DNA of 64,000 nucleotides, from NCBI RefSeq assembly GCF_017872555.1, contig NZ_JAEDOX010000002.1:1-64000 (forward strand), written 5' to 3'. The notes under the pieces were generated by a model. That model was not told the DNA's origin and did no database searches. It worked only from the letters and a program-made list of their open reading frames with translations. This document shows positions 1 to 9,564 of the stretch, in pieces. The position numbers were made by a program, and so were the translations under genes. The DNA is from Ruegeria sp. HKCCSA071 (GTDB taxonomy: Bacteria; Pseudomonadota; Alphaproteobacteria; Rhodobacterales; Rhodobacteraceae). Numbering within the stretch: position 1 is the first letter of the stretch; each line of letters starts with the position of its first letter.

Positions 1-967
1 GGCCACCCGTCCCATAATCGCCCTCAGCGAAGGCAACGACCCCCGCATCACAAAAGGGGCAATCAACGCGCAGAGGGCCAATCTGGCCGATATCATTCTG
101 GTTGGCCCGTACGCCGAGGTCGAAGCAGCCCTGAAAGATCAAGGGGCTGCTGCCTCTCGGGGCGTTGAGATCCATGACCCCGAGACTTCGGACCTGACCG
201 AAGAATTTGCCCAGACCTTTTTCGAACTTCGCCAGCATAAAGGCGTCGATCGGGCCAAGGCCCGTGCTGCCGTTGAAACACCCCCCGTCTATGCCGCCAT
301 GCTGGTGCGCAGCGGACGCGCCACCGGCACTGTAGGAGGGGCCGTTCACACGACCGGCGATATTGTCCGCGCAGCCATCCAGGTGATTGGCATGGCCCCC
401 GATGCAGGAATGGTGTCGTCCTTTTTCCTGATGTACCCGCCGGAAAACACTCAGCCCGGGGCGCGGGCGATGCTGTATTCCGATTGCGGGCTGGTCATCA
501 ATCCGACCGCGGGCGAGCTGAGCAAGATCGCCATCGCGTCCGCCACATCGGCCCGGACGCTGCTGCAGGTCGATCCAAAGATTGCGATGCTCAGCTTTTC
601 CACCAAGGGCAGCGCCAAGCATCCCCACGTGGACAAAGTGATCGAGGCCACTGAGGCGCTGCGTCAGGCCGCGCCAGATCTGAACGTCGACGGTGAACTG
701 CAATTTGACGCCGCCTTTGTACCTTCGGTTGGCGAGCGTAAATCACCGGGTTCGTCTGTCGCCGGGCAGGCCAACGTGATGATCTTTCCCAACCTTGATG
801 CTGGCAATATCGGCTACAAAATCACCCAAAGACTGGGCGGCTACACCGCCATTGGTCCGGTCTTGCAGGGGCTGGCCAAACCCGCCAACGACCTGTCCCG
901 CGGATGCAGCGCCGAGGATGTGACCCAGATGATCGCCGTGACCGCGCTACAGGCAAATGGACTGTGA
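1..967 (+). CDS. pta: Phosphate acetyltransferase, 5' end cut by window edge
   Basis: Converts acetyl phosphate and CoA to acetyl-CoA and phosphate in the cytoplasm. The open frame already runs at base 2 and gives about 321 residues, close to a full-length short Pta (about 330 residues), so only a few N-terminal residues lie outside the window. Typical phosphotransacetylase segments are visible: IALSEGNDPR near the start, RSGRATGTVGG, MLYSDCGLVINPT, and a C-terminal stretch with SPGSSVAGQANVMIFPNLDAGNIGYK. It stands 90 bp upstream of a sulfite dehydrogenase operon on the same strand. In roseobacters this short Pta follows xsc (sulfoacetaldehyde acetyltransferase) and handles the acetyl phosphate released from taurine or other sulfonates. 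That xsc lies just upstream is inference, because it is outside the window. The malic-enzyme C-terminal homologue was considered, but the size fits a stand-alone Pta. Confidence 0.9.
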   Translation, partial: ATRPIIALSEGNDPRITKGAINAQRANLADIILVGPYAEVEAALKDQGAAASRGVEIHDPETSDLTEEFAQTFFELRQHKGVDRAKARAAVETPPVYAAMLVRSGRATGTVGGAVHTTGDIVRAAIQVIGMAPDAGMVSSFFLMYPPENTQPGARAMLYSDCGLVINPTAGELSKIAIASATSARTLLQVDPKIAMLSFSTKGSAKHPHVDKVIEATEALRQAAPDLNVDGELQFDAAFVPSVGERKSPGSSVAGQANVMIFPNLDAGNIGYKITQRLGGYTAIGPVLQGLAKPANDLSRGCSAEDVTQMIAVTALQANGL

Positions 968-1057
968 CTCTTAATTTTCGCACCGCTCCCGGAACGATGT
1001 TCTAAAATACCGAGGAAACTGACAAAATCCTCCTGACATAACCAACTGGACCCGCAA

Positions 1058-3877
1058 ATGACCCATCAGCAGCCGATCCTTGATACGTCACCGAAAGTCT
1101 CGGACGAAATCCGCAGGACCACCTGCTACATGTGCGCCTGCCGATGCGGCATCAACGTCCACATGAAAGACGGCAAGGTTGCTTATATCGAAGGCAATCG
1201 CGACCACCCGGTGAACAAGGGTGTCCTGTGTGCCAAGGGGTCCGCCGGGATCATGCAGGTCAACGCCCCCTCGCGCCTGCGCAAGCCACTGAAACGGGTC
1301 GGCCCGCGTGGCTCGGGTGAATTTGAAGAGATCAGCTGGGACGAAGCGCTGGAACTGGCTGTCAGCTGGCTGGAGCCGATCCGTAAAGACAACCCGGAAA
1401 AGCTGGCCTTTTTCACCGGACGGGACCAAAGCCAGAGCTTCACCAGCTTCTGGGCTCAAAATTTCGGAACCTGCAACTATGCGGCGCATGGCGGCTTTTG
1501 TTCGGTCAATATGGCTGCGGGCGGCATTTATACGATGGGCGGCGCATTCTGGGAATTCGGCCAGCCTGATTGGGACCACACCAAGCTGTTCATGTTGTTT
1601 GGCGTGGCCGAAGACCACGACTCCAACCCGATCAAAATGGGTATTGGCAAGATCAAAGCGCGCGGTGCACGTGTTATCGGCGTCAACCCTATCCGCAGCG
1701 GATACAACGCCGTCGCTGATGATTGGGTCGGCATCACACCGGGAACTGACGGGCTGTTCATCCTGTCGTTGATCCATGTGCTGATGAAAGCCGGAAAGAT
1801 CGATCTCGACTATCTCAGCCGCTATACCAATGCCCCGGTTTTGGTGAACGCGTCCGAAGGCGCCGGAAACGGCCTGTTCCTGCGCGACGATGACGGAAAG
1901 CCTCTGGTCATCGACCGGAATACAGGCAAGCTGACGGCCTTCGATACGCCTGGCGTTCGCCCGAATTTGTCAGCGGTCTACGAAAACGACGGTGTCGTTC
2001 ATCGCCCTGTATTTCACTTGATGGCGGAAAAATACCTGTCCGAGGAGCACGCGCCCGAAGCGGTTGCCGAAAAATGCGGCATTCCCGCCAAGCGCATTCG
2101 CGCGATTGCCGCGGAACTGGCGCGCGTCGCCTTTGACGAGGCATTCGAGCTGGATCAAGAATGGATCGATTTCCGGGGCGAGAAACACACAAAGATGATC
2201 GGTCGCCCTGTTGCGATGCACTCGATGCGCGGCGTTTCGGCTCATGCCAATGGTTTCCAGACCTGCCGCGCGCTGCACGTGCTGCAAATCATCCTGGGCA
2301 CGGTCGAGGTTCCCGGCGGCTTCCGCTTCAAGCCCCCCTACCCCAAACCGGTCGAGGCGCACCCGACACCGCATTGCAAGGTGACGCCCAACTCGCCCTT
2401 GGATGGCCCGCATCTGGGGTTCGTCCGCGGTCCGGAACACCTAGCGCTGAAGGAAGATGGCAGCCCCGCACGGATCGACAAGGCGTTCACCTGGGAAAAC
2501 CCGATGTCCAGCCACGGGTTGATGCATATGGTGATCTCGAACGCACATGCGGGCGACCCGTACAAGATCGATACGCTGTTCATGTACATGGCCAATATGT
2601 CGTGGAACTCGACCATGAACACCAAGGGTGTCATCGAGATGCTGACGGACAAGGATGAAAACGGCGATTACATTATCCCGCGCATCATCTATTCAGACGC
2701 CTATTCTTCCGAGATGGTGGCTTACGCGGACCTCATCCTGCCGGATACTACTTACCTCGAACGCCACGACTGTATCTCGCTGCTGGATCGCCCGATTTGC
2801 GAGGCGGATGCGGCCGCTGACGCAATTCGCTGGCCTGTGATCGAACCGGACCGCGACGTGCGCGGGTTTCAGTCAGTATTGATCGATCTCGCTAACCGCA
2901 TGAAGCTTCCGGGTTTCACCCATGAAGACGGCAGCGCAAAATGGGTCGATTACGCCGACTATATCGTCAATCACGAACGCAAGCCGGGTATTGGCCCGCT
3001 GGCCGGATTCCGCGGTGAAAATGCCAACAAGGAAGGACGCGGAGAGGTCAACCCGGATCAATTGAATCGATATATCGAAAACGGTGGCTTCTACGTGGCG
3101 CATATCCCGCAAGGCGCGGATTACTACAAACCATGGAATGCTGCCTATCAGGACTGGGCCGTGGGCATTGGGCTCTATGACAGCCCGCAGCCATACCTAT
3201 TCCAACTCTACTCCGAACCGATGCGCAAGTTTCAGCTGGCAGCCGAAGGCCATGGCGACCGACAGCCGCCTGATCATCTGCGCCAGCGGATCAAAGACAC
3301 GATGGACCCGCTTCCGATCTGGTACGAAACCGACCAGCAGGGCAACGACGGCTTCACTGTCAACGCGCTGACTCAGCGCCCGATGGCGATGTATCACAGC
3401 TGGGGCACGCAAAACGCCTGGCTGCGGCAGTTGCACGGGCGAAACCCGCTCTATGTTCCGACCAGGCTGATGCGCAAGCATGGGCTGAGCGACGGAGATT
3501 GGGCCAAAATCACATCCCCTCATGGTAAGATCACCGTCCCTGTGATGGAAATGGCCGCGCTGAACGACAACACCGTCTGGACATGGAACGCCATCGGCAA
3601 ACGCAAAGGTGCCTGGGCGCTGCAAGAAGACGCGCCGGAGGCCACAAAGGGTTTCCTACTGAACCACCTGATCCACGAACTGCTGCCGCCAAAAGGCGAC
3701 GGGCTACGCTGGGCCAATTCTGACCCCATAACTGGTCAGGCCGCATGGTTTGACCTGAAGGTGAAAATCGAAAAGGCCGACGCGCCCGCCGATGCCCAAA
3801 GCCAACCTCATTTTGACCCGATCAAATCACCGGTCGGAACTGGCCCCGACAATCTGGCTTGGAAGGTGGGCAATTGA
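1058..3877 (+). CDS. soeA: Sulfite dehydrogenase molybdopterin subunit SoeA
   Basis: Large catalytic subunit (939 aa) of a membrane-bound, cytoplasm-facing sulfite-oxidising enzyme of the DMSO-reductase molybdoenzyme family. It holds bis-MGD and one [4Fe-4S] cluster; Cys23, Cys26, Cys30 and Cys58 form the N-terminal cluster motif (CYMCACRC and GVLCAKG). There is no twin-arginine signal, as expected for SoeA and unlike periplasmic family members. The C-terminal third carries the molydopterin dinucleotide-binding domain. The ATG at 1058 is preceded by a weak GGA and no better start is seen. It is followed by soeB and soeC, and pta lies upstream, so the block fits removal of sulfite produced by sulfonate cleavage. 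Substrate assignment rests on this context plus the SoeABC architecture; a polysulfide- or thiosulfate-type relative cannot be excluded from sequence alone. Confidence 0.88.
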   Translation: MTHQQPILDTSPKVSDEIRRTTCYMCACRCGINVHMKDGKVAYIEGNRDHPVNKGVLCAKGSAGIMQVNAPSRLRKPLKRVGPRGSGEFEEISWDEALELAVSWLEPIRKDNPEKLAFFTGRDQSQSFTSFWAQNFGTCNYAAHGGFCSVNMAAGGIYTMGGAFWEFGQPDWDHTKLFMLFGVAEDHDSNPIKMGIGKIKARGARVIGVNPIRSGYNAVADDWVGITPGTDGLFILSLIHVLMKAGKIDLDYLSRYTNAPVLVNASEGAGNGLFLRDDDGKPLVIDRNTGKLTAFDTPGVRPNLSAVYENDGVVHRPVFHLMAEKYLSEEHAPEAVAEKCGIPAKRIRAIAAELARVAFDEAFELDQEWIDFRGEKHTKMIGRPVAMHSMRGVSAHANGFQTCRALHVLQIILGTVEVPGGFRFKPPYPKPVEAHPTPHCKVTPNSPLDGPHLGFVRGPEHLALKEDGSPARIDKAFTWENPMSSHGLMHMVISNAHAGDPYKIDTLFMYMANMSWNSTMNTKGVIEMLTDKDENGDYIIPRIIYSDAYSSEMVAYADLILPDTTYLERHDCISLLDRPICEADAAADAIRWPVIEPDRDVRGFQSVLIDLANRMKLPGFTHEDGSAKWVDYADYIVNHERKPGIGPLAGFRGENANKEGRGEVNPDQLNRYIENGGFYVAHIPQGADYYKPWNAAYQDWAVGIGLYDSPQPYLFQLYSEPMRKFQLAAEGHGDRQPPDHLRQRIKDTMDPLPIWYETDQQGNDGFTVNALTQRPMAMYHSWGTQNAWLRQLHGRNPLYVPTRLMRKHGLSDGDWAKITSPHGKITVPVMEMAALNDNTVWTWNAIGKRKGAWALQEDAPEATKGFLLNHLIHELLPPKGDGLRWANSDPITGQAAWFDLKVKIEKADAPADAQSQPHFDPIKSPVGTGPDNLAWKVGN

Positions 3878-3889
3878 CCCGGATCCGCG

Positions 3890-3956
3890 CTTCATCTGGC
3901 CACAAATATCCCGGGGGTGAATTGAGCCGCAGGCTCAAGAGGGGGCTGGCCCCCTC
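3890..3956. repeat. Extragenic hairpin repeat, copy A (between soeA and soeB)
   Basis: Begins with CTTCATCTGGCC, an A/T-rich core (AAATATCC) and CGGGGG, followed by two hairpins: TTGAGCC/GGCTCAA (3922-3938) and GAGGGGGC/GCCCCCTC (3939-3956). The same layout recurs at 5609-5670, 17460-17504, 17518-17579 and 28345-28391. It lies in the only sizeable gap inside the soe operon. Confidence 0.8.
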
Positions 3957-3986
3957 ACCCGTCCTCAACAGCACAGGTATCCTGAC

Positions 3987-4736
3987 ATGACCCAGCTACC
4001 GAACTCAACCGAGCGCAAGATGGGTCTGGTGATCGACCTGGACACCTGCGTTGGATGCCATGCCTGCGTGATTTCCTGCAAGGGCTGGAACACGGAAAAT
4101 TATGGCGCGCCACTGTCCGATCAGGACGCCTATGGTGCCAACCCGTCGGGCACTTTCCTGAACCGCGTGCATTCCTACGAGGTGCAACCGGCGGAAGGGC
4201 ACGCGCAACTGATCCATTTCCCGAAATCCTGCCTGCATTGCGAAGACGCGCCCTGCGTCACCGTCTGCCCGACCGGGGCCAGCTACAAGCGAACCGAGGA
4301 TGGCATCGTGCTGGTCAATGAAAGCGACTGCATCGGGTGCGGCCTGTGTGCCTGGTCCTGCCCCTATGGCGCGCGTGAACTGGATAAGGCCGAGGGGGTG
4401 ATGAAGAAATGCACCCTCTGCGTCGACCGGATCTATAACGAGAACCTGCCCGAGGTGGACCGGATCCCCTCCTGTGTCAGAACCTGCCCGGCGGGCGCGC
4501 GGCACTTTGGCGATCTGGGTGATCCGGACAGCGACGTCAGCAAGCTTGTTGCGGAACGCGGCGGAATGGACCTGATGCCCGAAATGGGCACCAAACCCGT
4601 CAATAAATATCTGCCGCCGCGCCCGAAAGACACGGTGGAAGACCAGATCGACATCCTGGCCCCCCTGTTGGCACCTGTCGCTGAAGAACCCAAAGGGTTC
4701 CTTGGCTGGCTCGACAAGACGTTGGAGAAACTCTGA
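3987..4736 (+). CDS. soeB: Sulfite dehydrogenase iron-sulfur subunit SoeB
   Basis: Electron-transfer subunit (249 aa) that passes electrons from SoeA to the membrane anchor SoeC. Four ferredoxin-type cysteine groups are visible: CVGCHACVISC near residue 20, CLHCEDAPCVTVC around 80-92, CIGCGLCAWSC around 112-122, and a last group spread over CTLC and SCVRTC. This is the four-cubane DmsB/NrfC/PsrB pattern. No export signal is present, consistent with a cytoplasmic complex. A 109 bp gap holding hairpin repeat copy A separates it from soeA. Its stop overlaps the soeC start by one base (TGATG), so soeB and soeC are translationally coupled. Confidence 0.9.
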   Translation: MTQLPNSTERKMGLVIDLDTCVGCHACVISCKGWNTENYGAPLSDQDAYGANPSGTFLNRVHSYEVQPAEGHAQLIHFPKSCLHCEDAPCVTVCPTGASYKRTEDGIVLVNESDCIGCGLCAWSCPYGARELDKAEGVMKKCTLCVDRIYNENLPEVDRIPSCVRTCPAGARHFGDLGDPDSDVSKLVAERGGMDLMPEMGTKPVNKYLPPRPKDTVEDQIDILAPLLAPVAEEPKGFLGWLDKTLEKL

Positions 4737-5608
4737 TGCATCCCGCACCCTCCGTCATTCTGTTCACCACCCTGTCCGGTCTGGGATTTGGACTGCTGTT
4801 CTTTCTTGGCCTGGGGTTTCCGGCTGTCTCGGGTTGGGTGGCCTTTGTGTTCTTCGCCATTGCTTACGGTCTGGCCGTCGGAGGGTTGATGGCCTCGACC
4901 TTCCACCTCGGCCACCCGGAACGGGCTTGGAAGGCTTTTACCCAATGGAAAACCAGCTGGCTTAGCCGTGAGGGCTGGTGTGCCGTGCTCGCCCTGGTCG
5001 TCATGGGACTTTATGCGATTGGCGTAGTGTTTCTGGATCGGCATTGGAGTCTACTGGGTTGGATCGGAGCGTTGATGTCACTGGCGACCGTGTTCACGAC
5101 TTCGATGATCTACACGCAACTCAAGACCATCCCGCGCTGGAATATGAACCTGACCCCTGCCATGTTTCTGAGCTTCAGCCTGGCGGGTGGTGCGTTGCTG
5201 GCTGGCCAGACACGTGTTGCTATTCCGCTTCTGCTGATCGCCGCTTTTGTTCAAATCCTGTATTGGAAGAAAGGCGACAAAGCGCTGGAGGCATCCGGAA
5301 CGGATCTGGGCACGGCGACAGGTTTGGGTAACCGGGGCACAGTCAGAGCGTTCGAGCCACCGCATACCGGTACCAACTATCTGCTGCGTGAGTTTGTTCA
5401 TGTGGTCGGGCGCAAACATGCCGAAAAGCTACGGGTGATCTCGTTTGTATTGGCCTTTGTCCTGCCGGTTCTGTTGCTGGTCCTGCCATTCAATCATTTC
5501 CTGGCCCTGCTGGCAGTGGCATCGCATCTGGCAGGTGTCGCGACCTCGCGCTGGCTGTTCTTTGCGCAGGCTGAACATGTCGTTGGGCTTTATTACGGTA
5601 AGCGTTGA
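4736..5608 (+). CDS. soeC: Sulfite dehydrogenase membrane anchor SoeC
   Basis: Integral membrane protein (290 aa) of the DmsC family, rich in hydrophobic helices (roughly eight) with few charged residues between them. It anchors SoeAB to the cytoplasmic membrane and passes electrons to quinone. The start codon shares a base with the soeB stop. The stop codon directly abuts hairpin repeat copy B, followed by the terminator shared with convergent dapA, so this is the last gene of the operon. Family membership is clear from composition, length and position; the quinone-reducing role is family knowledge. Confidence 0.88.
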   Translation: MHPAPSVILFTTLSGLGFGLLFFLGLGFPAVSGWVAFVFFAIAYGLAVGGLMASTFHLGHPERAWKAFTQWKTSWLSREGWCAVLALVVMGLYAIGVVFLDRHWSLLGWIGALMSLATVFTTSMIYTQLKTIPRWNMNLTPAMFLSFSLAGGALLAGQTRVAIPLLLIAAFVQILYWKKGDKALEASGTDLGTATGLGNRGTVRAFEPPHTGTNYLLREFVHVVGRKHAEKLRVISFVLAFVLPVLLLVLPFNHFLALLAVASHLAGVATSRWLFFAQAEHVVGLYYGKR

Positions 5609-5670
5609 GGGGGCGCTGCCCCCGCCGCGGCAAGCCGCGGCTCCCCCGGGATATTTTTGGCCAGATGAAG
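5609..5670. repeat. Extragenic hairpin repeat, copy B (after soeC)
   Basis: Two adjacent perfect hairpins, GGGGGC-GCT-GCCCCC (5609-5623) and GCCGCGGC-AA-GCCGCGGC (5624-5641), then a conserved tail running CCCCCGGGATATTT to GGCCAGATGAAG. It has the opposite orientation to copy A and starts at the base after the soeC stop codon. Confidence 0.8.
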
Positions 5671-5688
5671 CCTGGATCCTGAAAATGA

Positions 5689-5722
5689 AAAAGGCGGCGC
5701 TCAGTATTCGAGGCCGCCTTTT
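5689..5722. terminator. Bidirectional intrinsic terminator between soeC and dapA
   Basis: Perfect 10-bp inverted repeat AAAAGGCGGC/GCCGCCTTTT with a 14-nt loop. T runs follow on both strands, so it can end both the soe operon (+) and dapA (-). Confidence 0.85.
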
Positions 5723-5741
5723 CCTGTTTCTGAAGACCGGG

Positions 5742-6614
5742 TCAGATGAGGCCCGCGTGTGCCATTGCTGCATCAATCGCGGCCTTTGTGCTGTCTTCCA
5801 ACTCTGTCAGAGGCGAGCGCACTTCGGTGCTGCAAAGGCCCAGTTTGCTGAGTGCATATTTGGCACCCACAAGGCCCGGCTCGATGAAGATCGCCTCATG
5901 CAGCGGCATCAGTTTGTCCTGATACTCCAACGCTTTTGCATAATTTCCGGCCAGCATGGCCTGCTGGAATTCAGCACAGAGCCTGGGAGCCACGTTTGCG
6001 GTGACTGAAATGCATCCGACACCGCCATGGGCGTTGAAACCCAGTGCAGTGGCATCTTCACCGGACAGTTGGCAGAAGTCCTTGCCACAGATCGCACGCT
6101 GCTGGCTGACACGCGCCAGATCGCCCGTCGCATCCTTGACCCCGACAATACGCGGCAACCGGGCCAGTTCGCCCATAGTGGCAGGGGTCATGTCGATGAC
6201 CGATCGCCCGGGAATGTTGTAGATGATGATCGGAATATCCGCAGCCTCGTGCAGGGCTTGGAAATGCGCGATCAAGCCGCGTTGAGTCGGCTTGTTGTAG
6301 TAAGGTGTGACAACCAGCGCCGCATCGGCACCAACTTTTTCGGCGAACTGAACGAACCGGACGGCTTCGACCGTGTTGTTCGACCCGGCACCGGCAATAA
6401 CCGGCACACGGCCAGCAGCCGTTTTGACCACTTCTTCGATGACCGTTTCGTGTTCGTCATGGCTGAGCGTCGGGCTTTCGCCGGTGGTTCCAACAGGCAC
6501 CAACCCGGTCGAGCCTTCGGAGATCTGCCATTCGACCAGATGTTTAAGCGTCTTCAGGTCCAACTCGCCGTTGTTGAACGGAGTGACGAGGGCTGGCATC
6601 GAGCCTTTGAACAT
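5742..6614 (-). CDS. dapA: 4-hydroxy-tetrahydrodipicolinate synthase
   Basis: First committed enzyme of the lysine/diaminopimelate branch: condenses pyruvate with aspartate semialdehyde in the cytoplasm. The protein has 290 residues, the usual length. It carries the substrate motif GTTGES (42-47), the catalytic Tyr in IIYNIPGR (about 132) and the Schiff-base lysine at 160 in GVKDATGD. An upstream in-frame start would add seven residues, but AAGGAG lies seven bases before the ATG at 6614, so that start is preferred. The gene is convergent with soeC and shares a bidirectional terminator; it does not look like part of the sulfonate pathway. Confidence 0.93.
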   Translation of the reverse strand: MFKGSMPALVTPFNNGELDLKTLKHLVEWQISEGSTGLVPVGTTGESPTLSHDEHETVIEEVVKTAAGRVPVIAGAGSNNTVEAVRFVQFAEKVGADAALVVTPYYNKPTQRGLIAHFQALHEAADIPIIIYNIPGRSVIDMTPATMGELARLPRIVGVKDATGDLARVSQQRAICGKDFCQLSGEDATALGFNAHGGVGCISVTANVAPRLCAEFQQAMLAGNYAKALEYQDKLMPLHEAIFIEPGLVGAKYALSKLGLCSTEVRSPLTELEDSTKAAIDAAMAHAGLI

Positions 6615-6738
6615 GACACGCTCCTTAAGGTGCATTTTGCAGTTTTTACGCCGCGGCCTCTCACGTTTCCAGCTTTGTGAGTTGATCCCGGCGGCGCAGG
6701 GTTTATCCTCACAGGCTCTATCCTCGGTTGGTTGGGAA

Positions 6739-8721
6739 ATGCAAGGGATGACACGCTTTCTGGCACTGTTGACTGGTGTGATTCTATACGCAGCGGCGAC
6801 ACCGCAAGCCGCACGCGCGGACGCGGCCGGTGATTTGCGCGCTGGACTTTATGAAATGCGCAAGGGCGACTGGAACGCGGCGCTGCGCGTATCGGGCCAG
6901 CGCGGCTCGGTCTCGCGCGATGTCATCGTCTGGCACTGGTTGCGTGAGGGGTTTGGCAGCTCGGGCGATGTGCTGGTGTTTCTCGAACGCCGCGCGGACT
7001 GGCCCGGTCTGGATTGGCTGCGCCGCAAGAGTGAGCCGGTCTTTACCGGGGCCGATCCGGACAGGGTTCTGAAGTTTTACGCTGGCTTACCCCCTCAGAC
7101 TGCTGAAGGCGCGCTGAACTATGCGGTGGCCCTAAAGGCCAAAGGGCGCATTGGCGAGGCGGAAGCCGATATCGTGACAGCCTGGCGTACCATGCCGATG
7201 GGGTCGGGGTTGCAAAAGGACTATCTGGAGAATTTTGCCAAACTGCTGAAGCCGCACCATGCCGCGCGGCTGGACCGGATGCTGTGGGATGGCCATTTGG
7301 TCAGTGCTGAACAGATGCTGCCCCTGGTCACCACCGATGAGCGCAAGCTGGCCGAAGCGCGAATTGCGTTGCAGAAACGCCAGCCGGGCGTAGACGGCAA
7401 GGTGGCGGCGGTGCCGAAGTCACTGGCAGATGCGCCGGGGCTGGCATTCGACCGTTTTGTCTGGCGCGACAAGAAAGAACTGGATGACAGCGCCGTCGAC
7501 CTGATGCTGGCACGTTCAACCGGACCGGAGGCCCTGGGCGAGCCTGACAAATGGGCCGAAGGACGTCGCCGTCTGGCCCGGCTCGAGATGCGATCGGGGC
7601 GGGCAGCGCGTGCTTATGACGTGGCCGCCAAGCACCATATGACCCCGGAAATGGGATATTCCTATGCGGATCTGGAGTGGCTGGCCGGGTTTCTGGCCCT
7701 GCGCAAGCTGAATGACCCTGCCACAGCCGTGCGACACTTCCAGAATTTTTCGAATGCCGTGCAATCGCCGATCTCGAAAGGGCGCGGCGGCTATTGGCTG
7801 GGGCGGGCTTACGCTGAGCTTGGGGATGCAGACAAAGCCTATGAGGCCTTTGCGATGGGCGCGGATCATCAGACCTCTTTTTATGGTCTTCTGGCGGCGG
7901 AACGGATCGGACGGCCATTTGACAAGGAACTGGCCAATCCGCGTCGCGCCCCGCATTGGCGTCAGGCAGATTTCGCCGATTCCAGCGTTCTGGAAGCCGG
8001 GCTGTTGTTGCTGAAGGCCGGAGAAGACAACTTGTCCGAGAGGTTCCTGACGCATCTTGTCGAAGGTCTTGACCCTGTGCAGGCCAATCAGTTGGGCGAC
8101 CTTGCGATCGAGCTGAAACAGCCGCATCTTGCCGTCATGATCGCCAAGCGGGCAGCGACCACGGGCACCGTTTTGCCTGCGGCCTATTACCCGGTTCATC
8201 CGGTGGCCGACATGCGTCTGCCAATGGCCAAGGAAATGACGCTGGCTATAGCACGGCGCGAAAGCGAATTTGATCCGGTTGTCGTCAGCGGCGCGGGTGC
8301 GCGCGGCCTGATGCAAGTGATGCCTGCAACAGCCAAGCTGGTGGCCGGAGAACTGGGGATACTCAGCGGCCATCAGACCGGTCGGTTGACGTCGGACTGG
8401 CAATACAATGCCAAGCTGGGCGCCAACTATCTTTCGGGCCTTGCGACCGAGTTCAACGGGAATGTCGTCATGATGGCAGCCGGATACAATGCCGGTCCAA
8501 AGCGCCCGATCTCGTGGATGGAGCGCTATGGTGATCCGCGCACCGGCGAGGTGGATATCGTAGACTGGATCGAGACCATTCCGTTCAATGAGACGCGCAA
8601 TTATGTGATGCGCGTGACCGAAAGCCTGCCGGTCTACCGCGCTCGTCTGGGGCAGCCCGCCCTGCCGGTTCCGTTTTCGCAGGAACTGATCGGATCATCG
8701 CTGGCGGCGTTCGCGCCATAA
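6739..8721 (+). CDS. Soluble lytic murein transglycosylase (Slt type)
   Basis: Periplasmic muramidase that cleaves peptidoglycan glycan strands with formation of 1,6-anhydro-MurNAc. The 660-aa protein begins with a Sec-type signal ending near [10 protein letters not shown] long alpha-helical superhelical region follows (the doughnut domain of Slt70). A C-terminal SLT domain carries ARRESEFD with the probable catalytic Glu508, [13 protein letters not shown] and AAGYNAGP. The frame stays open far upstream inside dapA, but the signal peptide fixes the start at 6739 or at the ATG nine bases later. The 3' end overlaps the convergent DMT transporter gene by 27 bp. Confidence 0.9.
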   Translation: MQGMTRFLALLTGVILYAAATPQAARADAAGDLRAGLYEMRKGDWNAALRVSGQRGSVSRDVIVWHWLREGFGSSGDVLVFLERRADWPGLDWLRRKSEPVFTGADPDRVLKFYAGLPPQTAEGALNYAVALKAKGRIGEAEADIVTAWRTMPMGSGLQKDYLENFAKLLKPHHAARLDRMLWDGHLVSAEQMLPLVTTDERKLAEARIALQKRQPGVDGKVAAVPKSLADAPGLAFDRFVWRDKKELDDSAVDLMLARSTGPEALGEPDKWAEGRRRLARLEMRSGRAARAYDVAAKHHMTPEMGYSYADLEWLAGFLALRKLNDPATAVRHFQNFSNAVQSPISKGRGGYWLGRAYAELGDADKAYEAFAMGADHQTSFYGLLAAERIGRPFDKELANPRRAPHWRQADFADSSVLEAGLLLLKAGEDNLSERFLTHLVEGLDPVQANQLGDLAIELKQPHLAVMIAKRAATTGTVLPAAYYPVHPVADMRLPMAKEMTLAIARRESEFDPVVVSGAGARGLMQVMPATAKLVAGELGILSGHQTGRLTSDWQYNAKLGANYLSGLATEFNGNVVMMAAGYNAGPKRPISWMERYGDPRTGEVDIVDWIETIPFNETRNYVMRVTESLPVYRARLGQPALPVPFSQELIGSSLAAFAP

Positions 8722-9564
8722 GGTAAACAGCCCTGCGGCCACAACAATCGCTGCGCCCGCGACAACTTCGGGGCGCAGTTTTTCACCAAAGATCGAAATC
8801 CCCAGAATCGCGCTCCAGACCAGGTGGAAATAGGCGAAAGGTTGGACGGCGCTGGCTTCGGCCATCTCATAACACTTGATCAGCAGCCAATGCCCGGTTG
8901 CCCCGCTGACGCACAGCAACGCCATCCAAAGCCAGTCGCTGCGGGCCATTGGCTCCCAGAACCACATCCCAAACAGGGTCATGGCGACGGCGCCAACGAC
9001 CCCGGTCCAGAAAAAGCTGGTGGCCGTGCTGTCCTGACGCGCGACATAGCGCGTCAGCAGGCCGTAGATCGCAAACAGAAATGCCGAGATCAGCGGTATG
9101 ACGGCCCAAGGATCAAAAACACCAACGCCCGGCTGCAGAATGATCAGAACACCAATGCAACCGACACCGATCGCAACCCAGCGCCGCCATCCGACCTGTT
9201 CGCCCAGAACCGGACCGCTCAGCGCGGCGACAAGCAGGGGATAGCATATGAAAACGGCCATACTGTCGATCAAACCGAGCACTGTGAAACCGAACACGGC
9301 GACGCAGATCTCGGTGGCCAGCAGCAGGCCCCGCAATATTTGCAACCCCATCTGGTTCGTCTGCATGGCTGCCCTTAACCCGCCTGAGGATCGCGCCGCC
9401 AGTGCAATGACAAAGGCCGCGAAGAACCAATAGCGGATCATCACCACCATGTAGGTGTTATAGGTTCCGGCCAAATGGCGTGAGATGCCGTCCTGCAAGG
9501 CAAAGACAATCGTCGCGCCCACCATCAGCGCGATACCCGCACCTGCATTGTTTTTCTGCGTCAT
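8695..9564 (-). CDS. EamA/DMT-family transporter
   Basis: Inner-membrane protein of 289 aa with about ten hydrophobic helices in two EamA repeats, of the drug/metabolite transporter superfamily; the substrate is not predictable. Start at 9564 (MTQKNNAG) overlaps the mnmD stop as ATGA, so it is probably translated from the mnmD mRNA. The longer upstream frame only covers mnmD in another phase. The 3' end overlaps the slt gene. Confidence 0.85.
   Translation of the reverse strand: MTQKNNAGAGIALMVGATIVFALQDGISRHLAGTYNTYMVVMIRYWFFAAFVIALAARSSGGLRAAMQTNQMGLQILRGLLLATEICVAVFGFTVLGLIDSMAVFICYPLLVAALSGPVLGEQVGWRRWVAIGVGCIGVLIILQPGVGVFDPWAVIPLISAFLFAIYGLLTRYVARQDSTATSFFWTGVVGAVAMTLFGMWFWEPMARSDWLWMALLCVSGATGHWLLIKCYEMAEASAVQPFAYFHLVWSAILGISIFGEKLRPEVVAGAAIVVAAGLFTLWRERRQR

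Noticed and set aside
1088-1777. Long minus-strand frame inside soeA (229 codons)
   Set aside because: Antisense shadow of a clear molybdoenzyme, with low-complexity translation and no ribosome site.
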